Of a stretch of DNA of 64,000 nt, positions 16,773 to 25,050 are shown piece after piece (the stretch's first letter is position 1; every line of letters starts with the position of its first letter). A program made the position numbers and the translations under genes. Location: assembly GCA_002491905.1 (NCBI GenBank), contig DKWV01000001.1, positions 229,590 through 293,589 on the forward strand, read 5' to 3'. The DNA is from Lachnospiraceae bacterium UBA7143. Its GTDB lineage: Bacteria > Bacillota > Clostridia > Lachnospirales > Lachnospiraceae. Under the pieces are notes generated by a model. That model did no database searches and was not told where the DNA came from. It saw only the letters and a list, made by a program, of their open reading frames with translations.

Positions 16773-18635
16773 CTACTCCCACTTCGCGTTGTACAGCTCC
16801 ATATCCTCATAAACAGGAATATAACTGCTGTATGGCTCGCCGCTTCGCCTGTACACCCATCCCTGATACACGCCGCTGTCATAGTCCGGCGTATAGGAAA
16901 GCGCTTCTCCGTCGGGGACTTCCACCTGCTCCACTACGCCCTCATAGACGGAGAACGTAACCTGATGCGTTTCCCCGCCCGCAGGTGCGGCAAAGGCATC
17001 ATGTGGCACATTCCATCTTGCGCAGAGACAGTTTAAACGGTTTGCAATAAAGAATTTCGTATAATTGACACATGCGTCATAATCTGCATACCGCGGCAGA
17101 TCGCTCCCGGAAACCCGGACGCTCTCCCACCTGGCATCATCCATCGCGACAGATGCCCTGATCTGATCCGCGTATCCGTCAATGCCAGTGTTTAGCAGTG
17201 TCTCAAAAAAGGGCAGCGCTCCCGTATACTCCCCCACAATACACTGGTACAGTTCGGGCGTTTCGTATAGCTTCTGGTACCAGTTGATGGCGATTGCCAG
17301 GCGCTCGTTGTTGTTCACAATGGTTTCCCCATAATTCACGTAGAAAGCGTCGCCGCCGTCCTCACCAAACGCCCTGTCATAATCCCAGGGGGGACCGGAA
17401 TAGAGCTTCTCATCGCCTCTGTCCTTATAAAAATACATACTGGTGGAACCCGTATCCACCTCCAGCGCGACCTCGTCCACCAGAAACCGCCCGGCAAAGC
17501 TTGCGAGATCCAGTTTCTCCCACACAGCCGGATCCGTATTCTGCACCAGAGCGTCGATTTCTTCCACGTAATCCTGTATATAAGCCACCTGTTCCTTTGA
17601 CGCGTGCCTGGGCGCACTGATGGTAAAAAGATCGCCCCTGGACGTGCGAAAACCGCTCTCCTCCGCCTCCCAGTGCTTCGGATGATCCTTCTCAATCAGA
17701 TAACCGCCGTCCGTCCGGGACCCATTCTCCAGAAGAAAGCCTTTGCTGTCTTCCTCCTCATATCTGCGTGCTGTCTGCGCCTCAATGGAAGCGTTTTTCT
17801 GTTTGTTGCTCTTTTCCGTATCGTCTATATCAACACGTCCCGATCCCACTGTGACAGATTCCGCCAGAAGATAAATGCCGCGGTACTCCCCGTTCAGATA
17901 CAGATCCACCCACGTTCCCTGCGGGCTGTAAGAAAGTCCCAGCTCCTGTGCCAGATCCATTGCAATTTTATCACCCATCCTGCTGCTCTCATTCCACAGC
18001 GCTAAAAGCCGCCACCGGTCGCTCTTCCCCAGGCCGCAGAGAGGCTGGTCCTCCTTCAGTTTGAGGGCGTAAGGCTTTTTCTCAAATTCCCATGTGGAAT
18101 TCCCCCTGCCGGATATCCGCGGCAGCCAGTCCTGATATTCCGTGACGCCATCCGACCGCAGCACACAGATCTGCCCCGGCTCCTCGTTCTCCTTATCCTC
18201 ATGCAGGTACGAAAGGCTCCCGCTCCCGGTGTCAATAAACATGGCGGGAATGTTCTCCGATTTCATAAAACCGATCTCATAATTCTGCATCTCATAAGAG
18301 GCATCCGTAACCTGAACCGCCAGCGTGCGGCCATCCTCCCATGTAAAAGTATCTCCCTCCCCGCAGGGCCTTCCGTCTATCCTCACGCCATTTCCCTGCG
18401 TATCTCCCACACGGATTTTGTGATGGCTGACGCAGGAGGGCAGGAAAAAATACCCCGCCGTTCCCTCCTCGTCCTGCCACAGGTGCACCCTGTTTTCACT
18501 TTGCGCCGTGCGGACACTGATGTACGGCTGTCCGTCCTCCACGCCCAGCAGAACGTTATCTCTTCTCATGCAGCACAGGCATCCTGCTGCCACCGCTATG
18601 CCCAGCATAATGCCCATACAGGTTCTCTTGCGCAT
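16773..18635 (-). CDS. Secreted CotH-family kinase-like protein with InlB-type C-terminal repeat
   Basis: About 620 residues. The N-terminus is a signal or anchor, MRKRTCMGIMLGIAVAAGCL, with AAGC as a borderline lipobox, so it may be a lipoprotein. The CotH domain shows ISGRGNSTWEFEKKPYALKL, WVDLYLNGEYRGIYLLAESV and GPPWDYDRAF, the same blocks as the paralogue at 5365-7284. The end (VTFSVYEGVVEQVEV to PVYEDMELYNAKW) is again an InlB B-repeat-like module. ATG at 18635 overlaps the previous stop (TGATG) and has AAGGAG eight bases upstream; a TTG one codon earlier is less likely. Substrate unknown; outside-facing phosphorylation of a surface protein or glycan is inferred from family and topology. 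Confidence 0.8.
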   Translation of the reverse strand: MRKRTCMGIMLGIAVAAGCLCCMRRDNVLLGVEDGQPYISVRTAQSENRVHLWQDEEGTAGYFFLPSCVSHHKIRVGDTQGNGVRIDGRPCGEGDTFTWEDGRTLAVQVTDASYEMQNYEIGFMKSENIPAMFIDTGSGSLSYLHEDKENEEPGQICVLRSDGVTEYQDWLPRISGRGNSTWEFEKKPYALKLKEDQPLCGLGKSDRWRLLALWNESSRMGDKIAMDLAQELGLSYSPQGTWVDLYLNGEYRGIYLLAESVTVGSGRVDIDDTEKSNKQKNASIEAQTARRYEEEDSKGFLLENGSRTDGGYLIEKDHPKHWEAEESGFRTSRGDLFTISAPRHASKEQVAYIQDYVEEIDALVQNTDPAVWEKLDLASFAGRFLVDEVALEVDTGSTSMYFYKDRGDEKLYSGPPWDYDRAFGEDGGDAFYVNYGETIVNNNERLAIAINWYQKLYETPELYQCIVGEYTGALPFFETLLNTGIDGYADQIRASVAMDDARWESVRVSGSDLPRYADYDACVNYTKFFIANRLNCLCARWNVPHDAFAAPAGGETHQVTFSVYEGVVEQVEVPDGEALSYTPDYDSGVYQGWVYRRSGEPYSSYIPVYEDMELYNAKWE

Positions 18636-20557
18636 CAACCGTTCTCCTTTTTCCCCGCCGCTTTCTCATACACGGCCAACGTCCGTCTCGTCACATCGTC
18701 CCAGTCGTACTTTCCGCAGATATAGTCCACGCTATCCGCCCCCATGCTGCGCACTTCCTCGGGATGCGCAAGCATCCAGACAAGCTGCCTTCTCAGATCT
18801 TTCACATCACCCTTTTTGAAAGTAAGGGCCTTGTCTTCCACCACTTCCGTGTTCTCGCGGATATCACTGACCAGACAACAGTCCCCGTAACTCATAGCCT
18901 CGAGAAGCGTAAGCGCCATCCCCTCCACATCACTCGGCAGTACAAAAGCGTAGGCGTTGGCATACAGTTCCTCAAGCACCTGCCCCTGCACAAAGTCAGT
19001 CATGATAATTCTCTCATCCTTCTCCGCCATCCTGTGAATCTGCTCCATATAGCCAAAAGCCTGTGAGCTTCCCCCGGCAATCACCAGCTTTTTATCCGTT
19101 TTAAGCCCGGAAAACGCATCAATCAGATAGTGCAGCCCCTTCTCCGGCACAATCCGCGCAAGAAACAGGAAATAGCCGTCCTTTTCAAGGCCATATTTTT
19201 TTTCAATCAACGCGGCTCCCTGCGGCTCCGGCCTGTTGATCCCATTCGGAATGTAAGTCGTCTCCCTGTGGTAAGTATCGGCAAAATACTGCTTTACATT
19301 GTCCGACAGTACAATGATGTCATCGGCATACTTCGCCGCCATCCGTTCGCCGAATTTAATCACAAAGGACGCGAAATTTCCCCATTTCGCCCTCTGCCAG
19401 TCAAGACCGTGTATGGTCACCACGATCTTCCTTTTCAGGAAATGGGGCAGCCAGAGCATGGCGCAGGGGCCCTCCGCATGATAATGGATCACGTCGTAGT
19501 GGTGAAAGAGCGCCATAATCGTTGCAAAGAACGTATATACAATCGCGTTCAGGCTGCTCCTCCGAAAGGTCGGCACGATATAGACGCGGACACCCCTGTA
19601 GAACTTCCGCCCCTTCCAGCCGTACTCCTGATCGTACTTTTTCCCGGAGACGTGGTGTCCAAAACGGTTGTATGCATCCACCCGGTGCCCAAGCGCCGCC
19701 ATGCGCACGGAAAGCTCATTCACCACAACCTCCACGCCGCCCTCTCTGGAGGGAATCCGTTTGTGGCCGATCATGGCGATATGCATTCCCCTGCCTGTCC
19801 GCCGTCTTAACGTTTTTCCCTCTTTATATGCATGGTATACAAATGAAAAGTTCGTACTTAAGTATCTGGGCAGCATACGCTTGGGATCCCGCAGAATCCG
19901 AAATACCCATTCCAGACAGAGCCTCTGCATCCACATGGGAGCCCGTTTGGTCGTGCCTGCCGTAAAGTCAAAAGCCGCGCCCACGCCCAGCATCAGCGCC
20001 TGTATCCTGTGCCGGTGCTCGTACATCCACCACTCCTGCTTCGGCGCACCAAGCGCCACCCACACAAAGTCGGCACCGCTGTCATTAATCCGTCTGACAC
20101 ACTCCTCATCCTCCTCCTTTGTCAGTTCCCGGAAGGGCGGGGAGTACATGCCGGCAATCTGCAGCCTCGGGTACCGCCTTAGCAGTGCCGCCCGCAGCGC
20201 CTCCAGCGTAGCCTCCGTACTGCCGTAAAAATAATGCCGGTATCCCGTCCTCTGCGACAGATCAAGAATAGCCGGCATCAGATCCGGGCCCGGCACCCTC
20301 CTGGCCTCCGGGAACCCTCTTTTCCTGCTGACAATGGACAATGGCTGTCCGTCGGGAAGCGCCATCGCCCCGCTGTTCTGCACAAGACGGTACCCCTTGT
20401 CCCGGTAAGCCATCACCGTGGTATGCACGTTGGAGACACAGATGTAATCGCCTTTTAATTCTTCCAGATTTTCTGTGATATAGGCGATAGTGTCATTCAT
20501 ATTCGTGACATTGATATTGGTTCCCAAAATTTTACAGTAAGTTAATTGGCCTTTCAT
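18635..20557 (-). CDS. WecG/TagA/CpsF-GT4 fusion glycosyltransferase
   Basis: A 640-residue two-enzyme fusion. Residues 1-250 are a WecG/TagA/CpsF (GT26) enzyme: VSNVHTTVMAYRDKGYR, LPDGQPL with the catalytic-type Asp69, RVPGPDLM, and VALGAPKQEWWMYEH. Members transfer a second sugar (ManNAcA, ManNAc or similar) onto polyprenyl-PP-sugar. From Met258 (MHIAMIGHKRIPSREGGVE) a complete GT4 follows, with IHGLDWQRAKWGNFA, YLFLARIVPEKGLHYLI and PSDVEGMALTLLEAMSYG. GT4 is normally a separate gene; Met258 (codon at 19786) is preceded by AGGCAGGGGA, so internal initiation of a free GT4 is possible. Start ATG 20557 follows GGGAG at five bases. The fusion would let two successive sugars be added by one protein. 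Confidence 0.88.
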   Translation of the reverse strand: MKGQLTYCKILGTNINVTNMNDTIAYITENLEELKGDYICVSNVHTTVMAYRDKGYRLVQNSGAMALPDGQPLSIVSRKRGFPEARRVPGPDLMPAILDLSQRTGYRHYFYGSTEATLEALRAALLRRYPRLQIAGMYSPPFRELTKEEDEECVRRINDSGADFVWVALGAPKQEWWMYEHRHRIQALMLGVGAAFDFTAGTTKRAPMWMQRLCLEWVFRILRDPKRMLPRYLSTNFSFVYHAYKEGKTLRRRTGRGMHIAMIGHKRIPSREGGVEVVVNELSVRMAALGHRVDAYNRFGHHVSGKKYDQEYGWKGRKFYRGVRVYIVPTFRRSSLNAIVYTFFATIMALFHHYDVIHYHAEGPCAMLWLPHFLKRKIVVTIHGLDWQRAKWGNFASFVIKFGERMAAKYADDIIVLSDNVKQYFADTYHRETTYIPNGINRPEPQGAALIEKKYGLEKDGYFLFLARIVPEKGLHYLIDAFSGLKTDKKLVIAGGSSQAFGYMEQIHRMAEKDERIIMTDFVQGQVLEELYANAYAFVLPSDVEGMALTLLEAMSYGDCCLVSDIRENTEVVEDKALTFKKGDVKDLRRQLVWMLAHPEEVRSMGADSVDYICGKYDWDDVTRRTLAVYEKAAGKKENG

Positions 20558-20567
20558 TTACACTCCC

Positions 20568-22211
20568 TCATCCTTTATCGTACCCGGAAATTTCTGTGAC
20601 CGTCACAGCCAGTTTCCCGCGCCATCTCCCGACATCCCACAGAATCGCGGCTGCAGCCCCGAGCATCCCGCCGATCAGCAGACTTCCTACATAATAGCGC
20701 GCAGTCTCCAGCTTCACGGCCTTCCCCGAGACAATCTGCATGGGTGTCTGCGCATCCAGATAGTTCATAACCCGATATCCCTCATAGGCCGGATCGTCTT
20801 TGCTCTCCAGATAGACGCTTGTCTCCTCCTGCGCGTCCGTATAGAAACGCTGCACCACATAGCCCTCAGGTTCCCTGTACAGCAGGGCACAGAGAAGGAG
20901 ACCCAAAACCGCCCCACCCGCCACACAGATATACATTCTTCTTTTATGTGCCCTGCAGACTGTACGCACGGCAGCCATAAATGCGTCGGGAAGCTTCGCC
21001 AGAGGAATGGAGACCCTGCGCCAACGCTCCGGGATCATGGATGACAGACCGTATTCCGTCTTCCCTTCCTTCTGCAGGAATAAAAATTCTCCCAGGAAAA
21101 GCAGGGTGACATTCTTGAAAGAGCTGTTAAACAAAAGCTGCTCCGTCCACCCTGCCGCCAGGAAGCAGGCCACGATCACCAGTTGTCTCGTCCGCTGTTT
21201 GTGCGTATCATAAAAAAGCAGCAAAAAATATCCGATCATGATCACCACCGTAAAGACCAGACCGTAGTTGATATAGCACCAGAGATAAGAACAGTCCATG
21301 TTCATGGAGGAATTGACGATCCGGGACACATCCGTACCAAACAGACTCGTGTACCCCGATTTCAAAAACTGCTCCGCCAGCCAGATTCTCGTGTTCAGCA
21401 GGTTATTTAACCAATGCGTCCAGATACCGATCCAGGGATTGCCGCAAAAACTGATCAGCGAAAAGTAATCATACAGGAAAAATGGCAGGACAAAGGACAG
21501 CAGCAGACAAATCGGCAGCACCAGATTGACCAGCAGTTTCTCCACAAAACAGAATCTGGGACGGAATTTCACATAGAGACAGCCCGTCAACAGAACCGCC
21601 ACAATGCCAAACCCCGTATAACTGACCGAGTAGAAAAAGACCAGAAGATTTCCTGCCATGAGAAGCACATACTGCTTGAAACCGTATTTTTCCTCCATTT
21701 CACATATAATCAGTGCACAGAGCATCAGATACGTGATATGCAGAATGTTCGGATGGGTAAATCCCAGGCTCCAGCGGAAAACATGCCCCATTTTCAGCTT
21801 CGCGTGCACCCGGTAAACCGTGTGCTCCAGACGGAAAAAGGAAAAGACGGAGAGTAGAACTGCGCAGACCGTCCACAGCCAGACCGCCAGGTGAAACACC
21901 TTTTTCAGCGACATTCCCTTCATGCCGAGCACCGTGAAAGCCACAAAAAAAATGGCAATCTGCCGCGACTCATAGTATACCACCGCCACAAGGGCCAAAA
22001 GCAGAATCTGCATGACAGCCTGCCTTTTCGTATAGGGCGTCAGAAGAATTTTCAAAAGGCCCAGGGCAAGCGCAGGCAGGACAAGCAGATAAAACATCTT
22101 CTGCCCCTCGTAAAATCCCAGTCCTTTCGCCACGGACAGCAGGATAAAAAAGCCGTAATAGCACGCCTCCTGTATAGTAACCGTTGTTTCATACTGTCTG
22201 ATACGTTCCAT
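20568..22211 (-). CDS. Wzy-like glycan polymerase with Wzz-like C-terminal segment
   Basis: About 547 residues. The first 400 form some ten membrane segments with the motif GFTHPNILHITYLML and an outer loop region around WIGIWTHWLNNLLNTR, a pattern of O-antigen polymerases or ligases. After a cytoplasmic stretch comes an extra pair of membrane segments (about 440-460 and 520-540 of the long form) around an 60-residue outer domain ending GSLLIGGMLGAAAAILWDVG; two TMs around a short outer domain recall Wzz/YveK chain-length proteins, although too short to be a full one. The GTG at 22244 has poor spacing; ATG at 22211 has GAGGA nine bases upstream and is preferred. A second Wzy-like gene is at 32438-33670. 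Confidence 0.7.
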   Translation of the reverse strand: MERIRQYETTVTIQEACYYGFFILLSVAKGLGFYEGQKMFYLLVLPALALGLLKILLTPYTKRQAVMQILLLALVAVVYYESRQIAIFFVAFTVLGMKGMSLKKVFHLAVWLWTVCAVLLSVFSFFRLEHTVYRVHAKLKMGHVFRWSLGFTHPNILHITYLMLCALIICEMEEKYGFKQYVLLMAGNLLVFFYSVSYTGFGIVAVLLTGCLYVKFRPRFCFVEKLLVNLVLPICLLLSFVLPFFLYDYFSLISFCGNPWIGIWTHWLNNLLNTRIWLAEQFLKSGYTSLFGTDVSRIVNSSMNMDCSYLWCYINYGLVFTVVIMIGYFLLLFYDTHKQRTRQLVIVACFLAAGWTEQLLFNSSFKNVTLLFLGEFLFLQKEGKTEYGLSSMIPERWRRVSIPLAKLPDAFMAAVRTVCRAHKRRMYICVAGGAVLGLLLCALLYREPEGYVVQRFYTDAQEETSVYLESKDDPAYEGYRVMNYLDAQTPMQIVSGKAVKLETARYYVGSLLIGGMLGAAAAILWDVGRWRGKLAVTVTEISGYDKG

Positions 22212-22283
22212 TGTCACATTCCTCAAATCATGCCGTCCGGGCACCTTTTACCTGCTCCAGCGCCCGTCTCCGCCACCCTCCGT

Positions 22284-23369
22284 TCAGTCCGCCTCCAGCA
22301 CTTCCAGCGCCGGGCCAAGTGACCACGGATATGCGCCGTAACGCTGCGGATATCTGGAAAAGCCTTCGCATTCCCCGGAGCAGTTATATACGCCGCCGTC
22401 CCTGACAGACCGCTCCAGCATATTTCTCCCCGCTTTCAGGGCATTTTCATATTTATCACCCATAAGGACACCAAGCTCTGTTCCCCGCTTCACGGACGCA
22501 CAGATCATCCCTGCAGCGGAAGTGTCCGCAGGCCCATCCGCCGCCTCAAGCTGCCAGGGAAATGAACCGTCCTGCCTCTGGTAGACAAGCGCCGCATCCA
22601 CAAGTGCAATGTAGGGCGTTTCCAGACGCTCCCGGCCATATTCCGACGTCATACATCCCGCCATGCCCCGCAGCAGCCAGCCCACGGCCCTGCCCCAGCC
22701 GATAATCCCGTACTTGCAGCCGCCCGTCATGTCATACCCGTGATAGGGCAGCCCCGTGACACCATCCATGCCGTAGGATAAAAAATTAGCGATCTGCCGA
22801 AGCGCCAGCTCCCTGTACTCCTGTTTCCCAAAAATCTCCCCGTACCTATAGAGAAACGGGCAGGCAAGCCCCACACCGTCCACGAAAACCGTCATTTCTC
22901 CGCCCGCAGGCCGGTAGAGAAAGCTCCCGGCAGCGTCCGCTGGGTGCGCCGCCGCATAAGAGGACAGCCTGTCCGCCGCACTTTTAAGCCGTTCTTCGGA
23001 CAGATCCCCACCGAAATCCGCCGTGCCTTCCCGCATCGCCAGATACATGCTTAAAAGCGTCTCCCCGGCAAGCAGATCATCCAGCACCGCGAGGGGCATA
23101 TCCCTTTTCATCCATCTCCCGTAATATGCCGCCAGAGAGCGGTCGATTCGCTCTGCCCACGCACTGGCGTCCGGGCCCGCGAACTCCTCCCGGCAGTGCC
23201 ACAGTCCCGCTGCCAAAAGACCGGTGGGCCAGAAAATGGGGTCTTCCCCCGGCGTCTTCCGATGAAGAAGCAGGCGCTTAACCAGCTCCTTCCCCTTTTC
23301 CCGCCGGTCACGGACACCATACTCCATAAGCTCCTTACAAGCATTCTCTATCAGAGGAATCTTATTCAT
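22284..23369 (-). CDS. GH88/GH105-like unsaturated uronyl hydrolase
   Basis: A 361-residue alpha/alpha-barrel protein. VFVDGVGLACPFLYRYGEIF, GYDMTGGCKYGIIGWGRAVGWLLRG and DTSAAGMICASVKRG line up with the conserved blocks of unsaturated glucuronyl and rhamnogalacturonyl hydrolases (MD/VD acid, the GWGR-GW block, DTSAA). These usually cleave the unsaturated uronic acid left by polysaccharide lyases. No signal peptide is visible, so it would be cytoplasmic. It is odd among synthesis genes; it could edit or recycle the locus glycan, or be a repurposed member. ATG at 23369 has a near-perfect AAGGAGG five bases upstream, and repeat element A (23397-23480) sits in its leader. Confidence 0.75.
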   Translation of the reverse strand: MNKIPLIENACKELMEYGVRDRREKGKELVKRLLLHRKTPGEDPIFWPTGLLAAGLWHCREEFAGPDASAWAERIDRSLAAYYGRWMKRDMPLAVLDDLLAGETLLSMYLAMREGTADFGGDLSEERLKSAADRLSSYAAAHPADAAGSFLYRPAGGEMTVFVDGVGLACPFLYRYGEIFGKQEYRELALRQIANFLSYGMDGVTGLPYHGYDMTGGCKYGIIGWGRAVGWLLRGMAGCMTSEYGRERLETPYIALVDAALVYQRQDGSFPWQLEAADGPADTSAAGMICASVKRGTELGVLMGDKYENALKAGRNMLERSVRDGGVYNCSGECEGFSRYPQRYGAYPWSLGPALEVLEAD

Positions 23370-23396
23370 GCGAACCTCCTTGATCCCGTTTCTCCC

Positions 23397-23480
23397 AAGT
23401 GAGACATAGTACTTCCAAGTCAGCGCTGCTGACTTTGTTCCTGCCCTATGACGGAACGTCTTTAGAAGTACTTTTCACTT
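23397..23480. repeat. GTACT hairpin element, copy A
   Basis: An 84-base structured element. Outer arms are 23397-23415 and 23465-23480: AAGTGAgAcatAGTACTTC pairs with GAAGTACTTTTCACTT, leaving a three-base bulge. Inside are two more hairpins: AAGTCAGC/GCTGACTT (23417-23435, three-base loop, perfect) and GTTCC/GGAAC (23437-23457), giving a three-way-junction shape. It covers the last ten or so codons of the Wzx gene and the leader of the GH88/GH105 gene. Copies B (52602-52665) and C (50831-50956) share the outer design. Confidence 0.7.
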
Positions 23481-24990
23481 TGGCCACTGCCCCCCACAGA
23501 TAGGAAAACTCCTCCGTCCTGTGGAATACCGCCAGAAATACCAGATTGTAGAGTAACGTAATCAGAATCACCATCAGCGCGAACGTAAGGATCGTAACCT
23601 CCCCCATAACCGCATGACGGATCGGCGTAATGACCGCTCCCACAGCCAGAATCACTCCGATATATTTCAGGGAATCCCCGAAATAGGCCCCCGCGCTTTT
23701 TCCAAAACAGACCTTGTAAATAATCCCGGGACGGATCAGGTTGGCCAGAATACCCGACACCAGCGTTCCCACATAGACGCCCGTCACGCCGATCTTTATC
23801 ACCAGCGCTATCGAAACCACCAGATTGACGGCTCCCTGTATTAACGGCAGAAACCTGTCCTGCTCGAAAAGTCCCGATGCAATCTTGAAATTGAGGAGCA
23901 CCGTGCGGCCGCCCTTCAGATAAAAATCCATCACCAGAAGAGTCACCGTCACCTGCGGCAGCGTCCAGCCGGTGTCACGCAGCCAGACTTCGCCGATAAA
24001 GGGGGTGAGCAGATGATAAAAACCGACCGCGCCGAATCCAAAGAGCCAGCAGGCGAAAAACCGGTACACCTTAAAGAGAAGATACTGCCTCTCTTTAGAC
24101 TCCGTTGCCACCACATTGCCGAAACCCGAAATCACGGAATCAAAAATGATATTCACGAAATTTCCCACATAGGTGATGATGTAGACATAATTGTCCACGA
24201 CTGCCGCCGTATCCACGCTGACAAAGGACGATATGATAATCTTGTCCGTCTGCAGCCTGGCCACATCGCCGACCTTGTGGCAGATCAGCGCCTTCGTCTT
24301 GGTTGCCACCACCTGCGTTTCCTGTGCCGTAAGTTTCTCCACATCTTTGTCACGCAGATATGGATAAAGCCTGTTCAGATAGGCCGTCACAAAAATTTTC
24401 TGCAAAAGTTCCACGATGGACTGTGCCAGCAGATAAAACAAAAAATTCCTGAAAAGCAGCAGAACCGTGATCTGCACCGCGGCCGTCGCCATCTTCGTCA
24501 GGGTAGTGATGTTGGTCTGGATATAATTTTTCTGTTCCGCGTTCACCAGACTGTATTTATAGGTTACAAAATAGCTGATCACCGTGTTAAACAGGAACAG
24601 GTAATAATACAGCGTCAGCTCCCCCACAGTCAGGTTTCCCGGATTTTTCAAAATATACTTTAAAAACGGGGAAATCGCAATTCCCAGAACCGCAATCACA
24701 CCCGCGATCGTCAGATACGCCTTCTTGTAGAAGCGCATGTAGGACTTGATCTTCTCGATATTGCGCTCCGCCACCGGCTTATAGAGGCTGTAGTTTAAGG
24801 CCGTGCCAATCCCAAGCTCAGTCAGCGACAGGACACTTAAGACATCCGTGTAAACCCCGTTCACTCCTGAGAGCGTCCTTCCCAGCACATAGATAAAAAC
24901 CGTCCTCTGGATAAAATTGACCAGCAGGATGGCCAGATTGCTGATATATCCGAATATGATATTTTTTCCGGCTTTCTGTATTCTGCCCAT
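23446..24990 (-). CDS. Wzx-type flippase (polysaccharide transporter, MOP superfamily)
   Basis: A 514-residue protein with about 12-14 membrane helices. It begins GRIQKAGKNIIFGYISNLAI, the usual opening of Lachnospiraceae and streptococcal Wzx-like translocases, and has TELGIGTALNYSLYKPVA early and GGRTVLLNFKIASGLFEQDR in the middle. Wzx moves undecaprenyl-PP-linked repeat units to the outer face for Wzy polymerisation. The final residues (KVKSTSKDVPS) are encoded by the right arm of repeat element A, so the native C-terminus may have been replaced or extended when the element arrived. ATG at 24990 follows AAAGGA. Two Wzy-like partners are in the window. Confidence 0.88.
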   Translation of the reverse strand: MGRIQKAGKNIIFGYISNLAILLVNFIQRTVFIYVLGRTLSGVNGVYTDVLSVLSLTELGIGTALNYSLYKPVAERNIEKIKSYMRFYKKAYLTIAGVIAVLGIAISPFLKYILKNPGNLTVGELTLYYYLFLFNTVISYFVTYKYSLVNAEQKNYIQTNITTLTKMATAAVQITVLLLFRNFLFYLLAQSIVELLQKIFVTAYLNRLYPYLRDKDVEKLTAQETQVVATKTKALICHKVGDVARLQTDKIIISSFVSVDTAAVVDNYVYIITYVGNFVNIIFDSVISGFGNVVATESKERQYLLFKVYRFFACWLFGFGAVGFYHLLTPFIGEVWLRDTGWTLPQVTVTLLVMDFYLKGGRTVLLNFKIASGLFEQDRFLPLIQGAVNLVVSIALVIKIGVTGVYVGTLVSGILANLIRPGIIYKVCFGKSAGAYFGDSLKYIGVILAVGAVITPIRHAVMGEVTILTFALMVILITLLYNLVFLAVFHRTEEFSYLWGAVAKVKSTSKDVPS

Positions 24991-25050
24991 ATTCCTTTAC
25001 CCTCAGGCCATCTGCCGCTCTCCCGGTACAATCTGCGGCTTTAGTGCCGC

